Program-made: the position numbers and the translations under genes
In this document: piece after piece, positions 19,538-28,942 of the stretch
How the letters are laid out: the number at the start of each line of letters is the position of its first letter
Numbering within the stretch: position 1 is the first letter of the stretch
Assembly: GCA_965263105.1 (NCBI GenBank)
Contig: CBDHGL010000002.1
Span: 868,001-932,000, forward strand
Source: JBCCTX01 sp965263105
Lineage (GTDB): Bacteria > Bacteroidota > Bacteroidia > J057
Direction: 5' to 3'
DNA length: 64,000 nucleotides
Notes under the pieces: generated by a model
Seen by the model: the letters and a program-made list of their open reading frames with translations, nothing else
Told to the model about the DNA's origin: nothing
Database searches by the model: none

Positions 19538-21166
19538 ATGTACCGACTATTTCTTGCACTTATCCCCCTTTCCCTTTTATTAGGCTGTCCCCAATCGCCT
19601 GAGCACAAAAGCCTCGGCAAACTCCCGGTTCCAGTTTCAGCCCCTTTTGAAAATTTGGATACCCTGGCGACCAATGACTGGTGGAATAGAGCGTCCAATC
19701 CCATCATCGATATGCACGTTTCCCGGGATGAAGTGATTGCCTTTGGGATGTATACGGTATCTAATTCAACCCTTAAGCTCTCCGCACAATTATTCCCCCT
19801 CTATCCAGAAGAAAGTCGGGAAGTGCGTTTGGAAATTGACCATGGAAATGGCTGGGAAGAAATACAAAGCCAAGCCATAAATGACATAGGCTGGTCAGCC
19901 CTATTTCGGGTAGAAGGCTGGGATTCCAGCAAAGATATCCCCTATCGACTACGGCATGGGCGAGAGGCTGCTTTTGAGGGCTTGATACGCAAAGATCCTG
20001 GCGACAAGGAGGAAATCGTCCTGGCTGCCTTCTCCTGCAACAGCAACAAGGATCGGGGCGATCGGGCCAACTACATCCGCAATGTCAATCACCACGATCC
20101 AGATCTCTTATTTTTTGCAGGGGATCAATCCTATGACCACAAGGAGCACACAGCCGCCTGGCTGAAGTTTGGGATGCAGTTCCGGGGAATTTTTGCTACT
20201 CGCCCCTGCATCACCATTCCCGATGACCACGACATTGGCCAGGGGAATATCTGGGGTGAAGGAGGGAAGATTTCTACCGCCAAAGGTTCCAGTGATGGAG
20301 GCTACACCTGGCACCACGAATACGTCAAAATGGTGGAACGCTGCCAGACGGCCCACCTACCCGATCCTTATGATCCAACCCCTATTGAGCAAGGCATAGG
20401 GGTTTACTATACCAATCTCCTACTAGGCGGCGTGGACTTTGCCATCATCGAAGACCGCAAGTTTAAGTCCGGACCCAAGGGCAAAATTCCCCAGCAAGGA
20501 CCCCGGCCCGACCACATTCGTAACCCAGAGTACGATCCTACTTCGATTGACCTTCCTGGGCTCAAGTTGTTGGGCGAGCGTCAGTTGACCTTCCTGGATG
20601 AGTGGGCCACCCGTCAAGATGGGGTAGCGATGAAAGCTGTGCTTTCTCAGACCGGTTTTTGTGGCGCCGCCCATATCCATGGCAACTTGGACAACCGGCT
20701 CCACGCCGACCTCGACTCCAATGGCTGGCCCCAGTCCGGTCGCAAGCGCGCATTGGAGGCTATTAAAAAAGCAGGAGCCGTCCACATTGCAGGGGACCAG
20801 CACCTGGCCACGGTGATTAAGCACGGCATCGACGAATTCGACGATGGCCCCTGGGCCTTTGTGGTTCCGGCGATTATCAACAACTACTACTCGCGTTGGT
20901 GGTGGCCCGAAGACGAAAAAGCCGGGAAAAATGGAAATGATCTACTTCCCTATACCGGACAATACCGCGATGGCCTGGACAACCGCATCACCATGCATGC
21001 CTACGCCAATCCCGATAGCCCTTCCAATGGAGCGGGCTATGGCTTGATTCGCTTCGATAAAGGAGAAAAGGCTGTGACCTTTGAGTGTTGGCCGAGAATG
21101 ATGGATGTATCGGCAGATACGGCGAGACAGTTTAACGGCTGGCCGGTGCGGGTGGAGATGGATTAG
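19538..21166 (+). CDS. PhoD-like metallophosphatase lipoprotein
   Basis: A 542-residue protein with a lipoprotein signal peptide (MYRLFLALIPLSLLLGC, lipobox Cys at 17), so it should be anchored in the periplasm or outer membrane. Residues about 160-480 form a PhoD-type metallophosphoesterase: FFAGDQSYDH, TIPDDHDIGQGN and IAGDQHLATVIKHG give the metal-binding Asp and His. An N-terminal beta domain precedes it. It should hydrolyse phosphate mono- or diesters outside the cytoplasm, perhaps scavenging phosphate. No Pho box can be recognised in the upstream region. It stands alone, with 176 bp before the next gene. Confidence 0.82.
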   Translation: MYRLFLALIPLSLLLGCPQSPEHKSLGKLPVPVSAPFENLDTLATNDWWNRASNPIIDMHVSRDEVIAFGMYTVSNSTLKLSAQLFPLYPEESREVRLEIDHGNGWEEIQSQAINDIGWSALFRVEGWDSSKDIPYRLRHGREAAFEGLIRKDPGDKEEIVLAAFSCNSNKDRGDRANYIRNVNHHDPDLLFFAGDQSYDHKEHTAAWLKFGMQFRGIFATRPCITIPDDHDIGQGNIWGEGGKISTAKGSSDGGYTWHHEYVKMVERCQTAHLPDPYDPTPIEQGIGVYYTNLLLGGVDFAIIEDRKFKSGPKGKIPQQGPRPDHIRNPEYDPTSIDLPGLKLLGERQLTFLDEWATRQDGVAMKAVLSQTGFCGAAHIHGNLDNRLHADLDSNGWPQSGRKRALEAIKKAGAVHIAGDQHLATVIKHGIDEFDDGPWAFVVPAIINNYYSRWWWPEDEKAGKNGNDLLPYTGQYRDGLDNRITMHAYANPDSPSNGAGYGLIRFDKGEKAVTFECWPRMMDVSADTARQFNGWPVRVEMD

Positions 21167-21342
21167 GGTATCCTTGTTAGATAAGTATTTTCCTTTAATA
21201 TATTCATCATTTCTGAAGGAAGAGTTACCATTATCCTAACTCCAGCTAGAGAGGAGAGATTGGACATTTTCGTAAAAAACCTTCGCACCTTTTTCCTCGC
21301 ACCTCTCTCCTTCTGCGGACCATAAACCAAAAAACTATCACT

Positions 21343-22365
21343 ATGTCTTCTTCAACCGTTCTTCTTACCGGCGTTTCAGGCTTTCTCGGTTCCCATACGA
21401 CCATTCAACTTCTTGAAAAAGGGTATGGGGTGTTGGGGACGCTAAGAAATATGGACCGGGCTGAATCCATCAAGGAAATTATCGGTCAGCATACGGGAAA
21501 AGTGGAAAACCTCAGTTTTGCCCAGGCAGATCTGAAAGACAGCGATATTTGGAAGGAACTGTGCAAAGACGTTCAGTACGTGCAGCATATTGCCTCTCCT
21601 TTTCCACGGGTCTTACCTAAGGACGACCAGGAACTGATTAAGCCTGCACGTGAAGGCACCCTTCGAATCTTGGAAGCCGCTGTGGTAAATGGTGTAAAAC
21701 GGGTAGTAGTTACCTCTTCTACGGGAGCCATTATATATGGAAAGTCAAAGGACCAACGTGGTGGCACCTATACGGAAGAAGATTGGACAGATGATGAAAA
21801 TATTGCTGACGTCACTCCCTATTTTAGAAGCAAGACCATCGCCGAGCGTGCCGCCTGGAATTTTGCCAATGAACATCCTGAATTGGAATTGACTACGGTA
21901 TGCCCGGGGGCTATACTTGGCCCAGTCTTGGAAAAGGATTTTGGTACCTCTGCCAACATAGTCATCAAAACTATGGATGGAAGTTCTCCTGCTATACCGC
22001 GAATCGGATTTGATATGGTGGATGTTCGCTCTGTAGCTGACGCCCTGGTCCGGGCAATGGAAGTTCCCGAAGCCGCTGGCGAGCGCTTTGTCGCTTCCGC
22101 TGGATTTTTATCTTTTATGGAAGTGGCCAATATTCTCAGAGAGGCCTACCCTAAACGCAAGATTCCCAAAACCGTGCTCCCCAATTTTGCCGTTCGCCTC
22201 TTCTCTAACATTGATCCAACCATCAAGCCTATTCTCAACGACTTGGGAGTAGAAAGAAAGCTAGACCATTCCAAAACAACGCGCGTTTTGGGCTGGAATC
22301 CCATTCCGCCTAAAGATGCCGTTCTGGCTTGTGCAGAGAGTGTATTTAAACAAGGAATTCTCTAA
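21343..22365 (+). CDS. NAD(P)-dependent epimerase/dihydroflavonol-reductase-like protein
   Basis: A 340-residue extended SDR. The cofactor loop is LLTGVSGFLGSHT (residues 7-19, GxxGxxG). The catalytic Tyr and Lys are in TPYFRSKTIAERAAW (YxxxK), preceded by VVTSSTGAII with the Ser. It resembles dihydroflavonol reductase and aldehyde or ketone reductases that reduce a carbonyl with NAD(P)H. The substrate cannot be told from sequence. No neighbour points to a pathway; the next gene begins 300 bp later behind a dispersed repeat. Confidence 0.82.
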   Translation: MSSSTVLLTGVSGFLGSHTTIQLLEKGYGVLGTLRNMDRAESIKEIIGQHTGKVENLSFAQADLKDSDIWKELCKDVQYVQHIASPFPRVLPKDDQELIKPAREGTLRILEAAVVNGVKRVVVTSSTGAIIYGKSKDQRGGTYTEEDWTDDENIADVTPYFRSKTIAERAAWNFANEHPELELTTVCPGAILGPVLEKDFGTSANIVIKTMDGSSPAIPRIGFDMVDVRSVADALVRAMEVPEAAGERFVASAGFLSFMEVANILREAYPKRKIPKTVLPNFAVRLFSNIDPTIKPILNDLGVERKLDHSKTTRVLGWNPIPPKDAVLACAESVFKQGIL

Positions 22366-22666
22366 AGCTTTTTTCAATTGGTTTTTACCCTGCTTGTCAG
22401 TATTTTCTAAATTAATACTACTTGACCACTACTTTGTCAGCAAAGTATGTGGACTGATAAAAAATATGAAAATCTTATTAGAGCGCGCTGGGGTGCACGA
22501 ATGTGGGGTGGATGGCGTTGCAGAGAAGGCCTTGGTTTATTCGTGCAAGTTTTTTTGGTTCTTTTTTAACGACTGCAAAAAGAACATGAAAAAAAGAATG
22601 AACTTTATTCGTCTGAATATCAAAGTAAAGAAGTTTAAAAACTTTCCTGACAGAGTACTACTACAT
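22366..22666. other. 301-bp AT-rich leader region
   Basis: The frame of the following gene stays open upstream to 22316, but composition and lack of homology argue that this is untranslated. It ends in one copy of a 77-bp repeat (22577-22653) shared with 33595-33671. The stretch TTTAACGACTG at 22567 also recurs beside the second copy. No other feature is seen. Confidence 0.55.
22577..22653 (+). repeat. 77-bp direct repeat, copy A
   Basis: This segment, containing AGAACATGAAAAAAAGAATG and ending in AAACTTTCCTGACAG, is repeated without change at 33595-33671. Copy A ends 13 bp before the start of the large dehydrogenase gene, so it lies in its leader. Copy B lies between DUF1080 and the Gfo/Idh/MocA gene. 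It may be a small non-autonomous repeat or a shared leader element; its function is unknown. Confidence 0.8.
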
Positions 22667-25600
22667 ATGAACTACCTGCGAAATTTCCTACCGTACATTT
22701 TCCTATGCACGGCGCTATTAGCTTGCATGGAAGAATCTCAAACTGATTCCCTTTCAGGCGAATTTCAAATAATCCCTGATCCAGAATCAGGAACCTTGTC
22801 GGTTTACCGGAAGGAAGGAAAAGAACCTGTTTTGGTCCAAAATGCCATAGAAGGCATGCGGCCCTACCTACATCCCATCATGACCCCCGATGGGAAGGCC
22901 TCCCTTACAGAGTACAGCCCTGGACATCACAAACATCAGACGGGTTTATACTGGGGCTTTACCCGGGTAAATGGAACAGGAGCTCCTAAGGATACCTTGA
23001 AGAAGTGGTTTTACAACCGCAATAAACCCCAGCGAATCAAGGACATGATTGGCCGGGATTTTTTCCACTTCAACGGAGAAAGTCACTGGAAACGTATAGG
23101 GATGGAAGTGGTAGAAGCTGAAGGGGAAGAAGTAAAATGGAAGACGGTTTACCACATGCTAGATGAAGCGGGTGATCCCATCTTGGAGGAGACCATGAAT
23201 TGGTCTCTGAAGGAACAAGACGAAAAATTTTTGATTGGCCTGATTTGGGAAGGAAAAGCCCTGGAAGATTTCAAGGTCAATGAATTTTCCTATGGAGGGC
23301 TCTTTTTGCGCATGCCTTGGCGCAAAGATATAGCGGGAAAGGCCATTAATAATGCACGGCAGCAGAACCAACAGGCAGAAGGCCAAAAGTCGATGTGGGT
23401 GGACGTAGGGATGGAAATCGAGGGATTGGAAGATTGGGGGCACATTACGCTCATGGATAATCCCCAAAACAAAGCCTTCCCCACGCCCTGGCGGGTAGAT
23501 GGCCAATTAGGGGTAGGGCCTACTCCTGCCATAGCGGGAGATTGGGAAATCCCCAAAGGACAAACCGAAACGTTCCGCTATCAATTACTGGCTTATTCAG
23601 GGGAGATGAACGACCTGGAGATTCAGAAGATTTGGGATGAATATGTAGGGGAATACAGTTGGAATGTACGCGCGGCTCTTTGGGGCCTGGCCCAAAGAGA
23701 AGGTAAGAGCGCCAAATTTTTGACCCCCCAAGAAGCCGTAGACAATATGACGGTTACGGAGGGATACAAGGTCAATGTATGGGCCTCGGAACCCATGATG
23801 ACCCAGCCCATGGCCTTTTGTTGGGATGATAAGGGCAGGCTATGGGTTGCAGAGAATAGAGACTACGAAAATAGAGGAGAAGGCTTTTCCAATGACGGCA
23901 ATAGCCGCATTCTCATTCTGGAAGACACGGATAGAGACGGTGAAGCCGATACCCGTAAGGTGTTTGCCGAGGGCATTCCCTTCCCAGCGGCCTTGGCCGT
24001 AGGCTTCGATGGGGTATTTGTCGGAACACCTCCTAACCTCCTGTTTGTACCCGACAAAAATCACGACGACAAAGCAGAGATGGAGGATATAGAAGTCAGG
24101 CTTACGGGTTGGGGAATTCGGGATAGGCACGAGACGCTCAATAGCTTCCACTGGGGTCCCGATGGGTGGTTGTATGGCTTGGAAGGCTTCGCCACCCCTT
24201 CCAAAATCCGTAAACCCGAAGGCAAGGGGAAACTCTACAAACACAAAGATCCTTTCCCAGATGTATTGGCGGGGGAAGGGGTGGATATAAATGGGGGCGT
24301 GTGGCGCTATCATCCCACTAAGGATCGCTTTGAGGTGGTAGCACATGGATTCAGCAACCCCTGGGGCATAGACTATGACTCCAAGGGGCAACTATTCATC
24401 ACCGCCTGTGTCATTCCCCATATGTTCCACGTAGTTCCGGGGGGAATCTTCCACCGACAAGGGGGGCAGCATTTCAATCCCTATGTCTATCAGGATATTC
24501 GGACCATAGTAGACCACAGTCACCGATCTGCCCATGGGGGCGCGAGGGTGTATCAATCCGATGCTTTTCCTCCAGAACAACAGGGACGGATCTTCATGGC
24601 CAATATCCATGAACACGCTGTGCTCTCAGATATACTGACGCCCAATGGGTCCGGCTTCATAGCCAGCCATGGAGAAGACTTTGTCTTAGCCAACAATGCC
24701 CAATGGATTGGTTTTAGCATGGAGGTAGGTCCAGGAGGAAACCTATACGTCCTCGACTGGCACGACGCAGACATTTGCGGCAATAGTGTCATGCAAAAGG
24801 AAACGGGACGAATTTTTCGCATAAGCCCTGAAAAATCATATGCCCAAGAGTGGGAGGGAAGGTATGCGGATTTGAATACCTTGGGAGATAAGGCCTTGGC
24901 AGAACTGCAGACCAGTCCCAGTAATTGGCACGCTCAACGCGCTCGGGTTATCCTACAGCACAGGGCCACAAAAGGAAGCATAGATGGGGATGCCGTAACT
25001 CATTTGACGGAAATATTTGAAGGAAATGAGAGCGAGGACCTAAGATTGCGGGCCTTGTGGACCCTGCATGTTACTCAAAATCTATCTGAGGAAACCTTGA
25101 TTCAAAGCTTATCAGATAAGCATCCCTATGTGCGAGCCTGGTCGATTCAATTGCTAGGCGAGGATCATAACATTCCTCCAGCGGCACTGAAACGCTTGGA
25201 AGAGATGGCCATTAGCGATCCTTCGCCTTCGGTTCGGATGTACCTTGCGGGCTCCCTACAACGGATGGAATTGGATCAACGTTGGGAATTGGTGGAAGGG
25301 CTTTTGACCCATGAAGAAGACCTAGATGATCACAATATCCCCTTAATGATCTGGTTTGGTATGGAGCCTTTGGTAGAAAAGGATCCCCAATGGGCATTAA
25401 AAATGGCCCAGAAAAGTAAAATTCCCCTTCTCAGCCAATTTATTGCTCGAAGGGCGACCGATGCGGATGCCTTTGATGCGCTTATTAGCGCTGCTGCGAA
25501 TCGCGGTTCCAATCAGTTAGCCCTTTTGGAGGGCATGCGAGAAGGATTGGAAGGCCGCTCGGGACTTACCGCACCAACTAGTTGGAAACCTATTTATGAA

Positions 25601-26542
25601 AAGCTATCCAAAAATCGCGCTACCCAAGAATTGGCCTTGGCCATTTCCCAACAATTTGGGGACAGCGAAGCCGCTGTGCAGTATTTGGCTACCGTAAAGG
25701 ATCCTGGTAAGCAAGCGGCTGAGCGAAATGCCGCCATCAAGGCCTTGGCGGATAAGCAATGGCCCGACCTTCAGGAAGAGCTTCCTGCCCTTTGGGAAGA
25801 TCCAGATGTCCGGGTAGAAGCGATACGCGCCACGGCTGCCTACCACGACTTTGACCTCGGCTGGCAATTGCTTGCCAAATACCCCGATTTCCTGCCGGAA
25901 GAAAAACTGGAGGTATTGCAAGTAATGGCATCACGTCCGCATTATGGCAATCTTCTCACCAATGTCCTTAGGCAAGGAAAAATTCCCAAAGAAGATATTC
26001 CTGCCTATGTGGCGCGGCAAATGCGTCGAGTCGTAGGCAATGGCTTTGTAGAAGTCTGGGGGCCGATCGATGAGCTGGGTATAGACAAGGAAGGAGAAAT
26101 GGCCAAATACAAGGCGCTACTTACCACAAACCAGATGGAAAAGGCCGATGTGGCCCATGGCCAAAGCCTGTTCAAACGTACCTGTAGTGCCTGCCATAGT
26201 TTACATGGAGAAGGGGGCATCTTGGGTCCCGACCTCACGGGGTCCAACCGGACCAATATTGATTACCTCCTCTATAATATGCTGGATCCCAGCGGGGATA
26301 TTCAAGATGATTACAAAATGGTGGTCATCACCACCAGAGATGGAAGGACGTACGCAGGTAATATTGCCTCTGAAACGGATCGTCAAGTTCGCTTGCGCGT
26401 AGTGGGAACCGAACCCGTTGTGCTTGATAAGTCCCAAATTCAGTCCCGAGAGACCCACCCCAATTCAATGATGCCCGAAGGCCTCCTCCAGACCCTAAAA
26501 GACCAGGAGGTTATTGACTTGGTGGCGTATTTGAGTCGATAG
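22667..26542 (+). CDS. DUF6807 (PmoA-like)-PVC-type dehydrogenase-HEAT-cytochrome c lipoprotein
   Basis: I start at ATG 22667 because it gives a clean lipoprotein signal (MNYLRNFLPYIFLCTALLAC); the frame is open further upstream only by chance. The protein is about 1291 residues. After the signal comes a DUF6807/PmoA-like domain (PGHHKHQTGLYWGF, about 30-330). Next is a six-bladed dehydrogenase-type propeller as in the Pirellula/Verrucomicrobium membrane-bound dehydrogenases (MAFCWDDKGRLWVAENRDYE), then HEAT-like helices (about 740-1130). The C-terminal cytochrome c carries CSACH, with an axial Met expected near the end. It should oxidise a sugar or alcohol outside the cytoplasm and pass electrons to haem. 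A related protein is at 34865-38060. Substrate is unknown. Confidence 0.82.
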   Translation: MNYLRNFLPYIFLCTALLACMEESQTDSLSGEFQIIPDPESGTLSVYRKEGKEPVLVQNAIEGMRPYLHPIMTPDGKASLTEYSPGHHKHQTGLYWGFTRVNGTGAPKDTLKKWFYNRNKPQRIKDMIGRDFFHFNGESHWKRIGMEVVEAEGEEVKWKTVYHMLDEAGDPILEETMNWSLKEQDEKFLIGLIWEGKALEDFKVNEFSYGGLFLRMPWRKDIAGKAINNARQQNQQAEGQKSMWVDVGMEIEGLEDWGHITLMDNPQNKAFPTPWRVDGQLGVGPTPAIAGDWEIPKGQTETFRYQLLAYSGEMNDLEIQKIWDEYVGEYSWNVRAALWGLAQREGKSAKFLTPQEAVDNMTVTEGYKVNVWASEPMMTQPMAFCWDDKGRLWVAENRDYENRGEGFSNDGNSRILILEDTDRDGEADTRKVFAEGIPFPAALAVGFDGVFVGTPPNLLFVPDKNHDDKAEMEDIEVRLTGWGIRDRHETLNSFHWGPDGWLYGLEGFATPSKIRKPEGKGKLYKHKDPFPDVLAGEGVDINGGVWRYHPTKDRFEVVAHGFSNPWGIDYDSKGQLFITACVIPHMFHVVPGGIFHRQGGQHFNPYVYQDIRTIVDHSHRSAHGGARVYQSDAFPPEQQGRIFMANIHEHAVLSDILTPNGSGFIASHGEDFVLANNAQWIGFSMEVGPGGNLYVLDWHDADICGNSVMQKETGRIFRISPEKSYAQEWEGRYADLNTLGDKALAELQTSPSNWHAQRARVILQHRATKGSIDGDAVTHLTEIFEGNESEDLRLRALWTLHVTQNLSEETLIQSLSDKHPYVRAWSIQLLGEDHNIPPAALKRLEEMAISDPSPSVRMYLAGSLQRMELDQRWELVEGLLTHEEDLDDHNIPLMIWFGMEPLVEKDPQWALKMAQKSKIPLLSQFIARRATDADAFDALISAAANRGSNQLALLEGMREGLEGRSGLTAPTSWKPIYEKLSKNRATQELALAISQQFGDSEAAVQYLATVKDPGKQAAERNAAIKALADKQWPDLQEELPALWEDPDVRVEAIRATAAYHDFDLGWQLLAKYPDFLPEEKLEVLQVMASRPHYGNLLTNVLRQGKIPKEDIPAYVARQMRRVVGNGFVEVWGPIDELGIDKEGEMAKYKALLTTNQMEKADVAHGQSLFKRTCSACHSLHGEGGILGPDLTGSNRTNIDYLLYNMLDPSGDIQDDYKMVVITTRDGRTYAGNIASETDRQVRLRVVGTEPVVLDKSQIQSRETHPNSMMPEGLLQTLKDQEVIDLVAYLSR

Positions 26543-26610
26543 CCCTTTTTTATTCAGGGCTTTTAAAATATCTACCGGCAAAGTAGGGGCTGATGGCAGG
26601 CAATTCCTAT

Positions 26611-26651
26611 TTTTTTTGTTCATTTGGGAGGATTCCAAATGAACAAAAAAA
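26611..26651 (+). promoter_or_regulatory. Perfect 17-bp inverted repeat sequestering a start codon
   Basis: TTTTTTTGTTCATTTGG (26611-26627) pairs exactly with CCAAATGAACAAAAAAA (26635-26651) around the loop GAGGATT. The GAGG in the loop can serve as the ribosome-binding site, and the right arm contains the ATG (26639) of the next gene. Such a hairpin could hide the start codon or act as a terminator-like stop; the sequence alone does not say which. Confidence 0.6.
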
Positions 26652-27295
26652 TGGATAAAATTCGCCTGGGCCTATTTGATATTTTCGCTTATCTATTGCC
26701 AGGGTGTTTTACCTTATTCAGCTTGGTGGTGTTGGCCAGTCCAGGGATCGAGCACCTGGGGCAAATGTTGGACCCCTTCAAAAATCTCAATATCAGTGAG
26801 GGAATTTTATTAGTCCTGGCTTCCTACATGATCGGCTTTGCCCTGCACATCCCGGGGTGGTGGATGCTCAAATACATTGGCCTCAACATTTGGAAACACT
26901 ACAAAAGAAGAACTCACAAGCCGGATGAGATCAAAGAACGTAATAAGAATACCATTCTCGTCCGTGAATACAGCCGGGTCAATTCCCGGTATATTGAGTT
27001 GTGGTATGCCCTAAGCAGCATGGCCCGAACGCTTTCCCTGAGTTGCTTGTTTTTTGCCTTGGTCGCTATCATCAAGGGCTTTACAGTAGGCAAAAATTCA
27101 GCCATAGAAGTAAGCGGTGCTCCTTGGTTTTGGCTCGCACTGGGCCTCTTCTTTTTTGCTTTTGTCCTCCTGTACCGAGGCGCACAGGCTTATTCTTGGG
27201 CCGTTCGGGATTTGAGGAATACAGTGAAGGTTTTACACTTAAAGAAGAAGGCTGAGTTGTTGATCCCCTGGGAGGGGGAAGTTGAGGGGGAGTAG
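26639..27295 (+). CDS. Unrecognised multi-pass membrane protein
   Basis: I start at ATG 26639, right after GAGG, rather than at the in-frame TTG 26624. The protein has about 218 residues. Four hydrophobic segments are visible: FDIFAYLLPGCFTLFSLVVL, GILLVLASYMIGFALHIPGW, LSLSCLFFALVAIIKGF and FWLALGLFFFAFVLLY. A basic cytoplasmic loop (KHYKRRTHKPDEIKERNKN) lies between the second and third. I do not recognise the family and give no function. The gene stands alone with a strong hairpin over its start. Confidence 0.65.
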   Translation: MNKKMDKIRLGLFDIFAYLLPGCFTLFSLVVLASPGIEHLGQMLDPFKNLNISEGILLVLASYMIGFALHIPGWWMLKYIGLNIWKHYKRRTHKPDEIKERNKNTILVREYSRVNSRYIELWYALSSMARTLSLSCLFFALVAIIKGFTVGKNSAIEVSGAPWFWLALGLFFFAFVLLYRGAQAYSWAVRDLRNTVKVLHLKKKAELLIPWEGEVEGE

Positions 27296-27400
27296 TCGGT
27301 AGTCGATACCGGGTGATCGGAAACGGTGAAACCTCCTTAGTCCAGGCACAGGTCATGCTAGGAGGAGAAAGATGAGGAAGTGCAAGCCCGTTCATTTCAG

Positions 27401-27451
27401 CCCCCCTTCTCTATTCAAGGGGGGCCAGGCTAAATCTTGTATTTAGCCTGG
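27401..27451. repeat. Two adjacent intergenic hairpins
   Basis: CCCCCCTT and AAGGGGGG form an 8-bp stem, directly followed by CCAGGCTAAAT (27425-27435), CTTGT, ATTTAGCCTGG (27441-27451), an exact 11-bp stem. They lie between the membrane protein and the convergent glycosylase gene. Neither is followed by a T-run, so they are not simple terminators. Confidence 0.5.
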
Positions 27452-27545
27452 GGGGTACCAAATAGAGTATTTTGATCACAGATCTACCAATTTGCCCCTA
27501 ACCGAACGGTTATGGAGGATGCAATAATTCAGGTAGGATAAATTA

Positions 27546-28121
27546 TCAGGGATTCAGTATCCCTCTCATAGTTTCTCCCAAAGTAGGCAAGACCTGTTCT
27601 TTAAACCAGGGATGCTTTTTTTGCCAAATATTGTTTCGGGGTGACGGATGGGGCAAGGGGAAAAAGGTAGGTAAATAAGTTTCGAAGCTTCGAACGGTCT
27701 CAGTGAGGTTCTTCTGCACCTGATCTTTCAGGTAGTACTTTTGGGCGTATTGGCCGATCAAGATGGTGAGCTCCACCGCTTTCATGCGCTTCATTAAAGG
27801 AGAATGCCATTGGGGGGCGCACTCTTTGCGTGGAGGTAAGTCGCCCGATTTACCTGTACCTGGGAAGCAAAATCCCATGGGGATGATGCCAAAAATCTGA
27901 GGATTATAGAATTCCTCATCACTAACACCCAGCCATTTCCTCAAATTTTCTCCACTCTTGTCCTGCCAGGGAACTCCACTTTCGTGTACAACTCTACCGG
28001 GGGCCTGCCCGATTAGGATGATTTTGCTTTTGGGATCAGCCGTAACAATGGGCCGGGGTCCATGGGGCAAGAATTCTTCGCAGATTCTGCAATTATGGAT
28101 TTCGGTTAAAAGTTTCTTCAT
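27546..28121 (-). CDS. Uracil-DNA glycosylase family protein
   Basis: I start at ATG 28121, which overlaps the stop of the upstream gene (ATGA), giving about 191 residues. Motif 1 is IILIGQAPGRVVHESGVPW and motif 2 is HPSPRNN near the C-terminus, as in the uracil-DNA glycosylase superfamily. CRICEE at the N-terminus hints at an iron-sulphur or metal site of the type seen in family 4/5 relatives, though the full cluster is not certain. It should remove uracil or a damaged base from DNA in the cytosol. Translational coupling to the acetyltransferase gene is by position only; no functional link is obvious. Confidence 0.8.
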   Translation of the reverse strand: MKKLLTEIHNCRICEEFLPHGPRPIVTADPKSKIILIGQAPGRVVHESGVPWQDKSGENLRKWLGVSDEEFYNPQIFGIIPMGFCFPGTGKSGDLPPRKECAPQWHSPLMKRMKAVELTILIGQYAQKYYLKDQVQKNLTETVRSFETYLPTFFPLPHPSPRNNIWQKKHPWFKEQVLPTLGETMRGILNP

Positions 28122-28876
28122 AGACGCATGTGAAAGTAGTGCCAAAGCAGTTGATCAAAAGCCTCATCATCTTTTACTTCCCTTTCGACCACCTGGCCTC
28201 CTTCCTGGACTTTGAGTTTTGTGCTCGTCAAGGTTATCCTTCCAGTTTCCGTTAGTTGGCTAATCAGTTTTTGCTTTTGAAAATGAGACCCCGGATCATA
28301 TTGCTGGTAATCGCACATGGGTTGGAATTCGCGAAAATCTCGGGCTTGGAGGGTGAAGATATATTCGGGTTTCCATCCTCCTTCTACCTGCTTTTCAACG
28401 CGTAAATAGGAATCGTCGTGTTGGCGAAGCACATAGAGCGCTCCAAGCGCATCTTCTTGAGGCTTATCTAATTCTATCTGTAAGGGGGTAAGCAAAAATT
28501 CACCGTATCCCACGTCTACCAGATAGTCTTTTTCTTCAAGATGGGCGATGATAGCAAAATGGTCAAATTCAGGACCATAGCTTTGTTTTTCGGTAGAATG
28601 GACCCTTGCAGAGATCCTGGTGGCGTTGAAGTCCAGTTCTTGTAAAAAATGGAAAAACAAGCCATTGAGTTCGTAGCAAAAGCCTCCTCGTTTTTCCTCT
28701 ACTATTTTGTGGTAAATCTTGTTGAGGTCTAGCTGTATTTCCCTCCCTTGATGAATATCCAGGTTTTCAAAAGGAACGGAAAGCAGGTGAGACAGTTGGA
28801 GTTGTTCCAGTGTATCGAGATCCGGATTGATCGGCCCCGAATAGTTTATTCGATGGAGGTAGGAGTCGAGCTTCAT
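28118..28876 (-). CDS. Arylamine N-acetyltransferase family protein
   Basis: A 252-residue protein. The catalytic triad is visible: Cys in EEKRGGFCYELN (about 68), His in EFDHFAIIAH and Asp in YLVDVGYGE, in the order and spacing of the arylamine N-acetyltransferases. SVPFENLDIH at the N-terminus is also typical. It transfers an acyl group from acyl-CoA to aromatic amines or related acceptors in the cytosol. It overlaps the glycosylase start by 4 bp, so the two are cotranscribed. Confidence 0.88.
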   Translation of the reverse strand: MKLDSYLHRINYSGPINPDLDTLEQLQLSHLLSVPFENLDIHQGREIQLDLNKIYHKIVEEKRGGFCYELNGLFFHFLQELDFNATRISARVHSTEKQSYGPEFDHFAIIAHLEEKDYLVDVGYGEFLLTPLQIELDKPQEDALGALYVLRQHDDSYLRVEKQVEGGWKPEYIFTLQARDFREFQPMCDYQQYDPGSHFQKQKLISQLTETGRITLTSTKLKVQEGGQVVEREVKDDEAFDQLLWHYFHMRL

Positions 28877-28942
28877 CTAGGTTTCAATATAGCAATCTTT
28901 GAAAACTATTGAATCGGTTTCCTATGCGCTATTGGAAGCTCC

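Noticed and set aside
22316..22666. Upstream extension of the large dehydrogenase frame
   Set aside because: It passes through the 77-bp repeat and overlaps the previous gene; the lipoprotein signal at 22667 gives a natural start.
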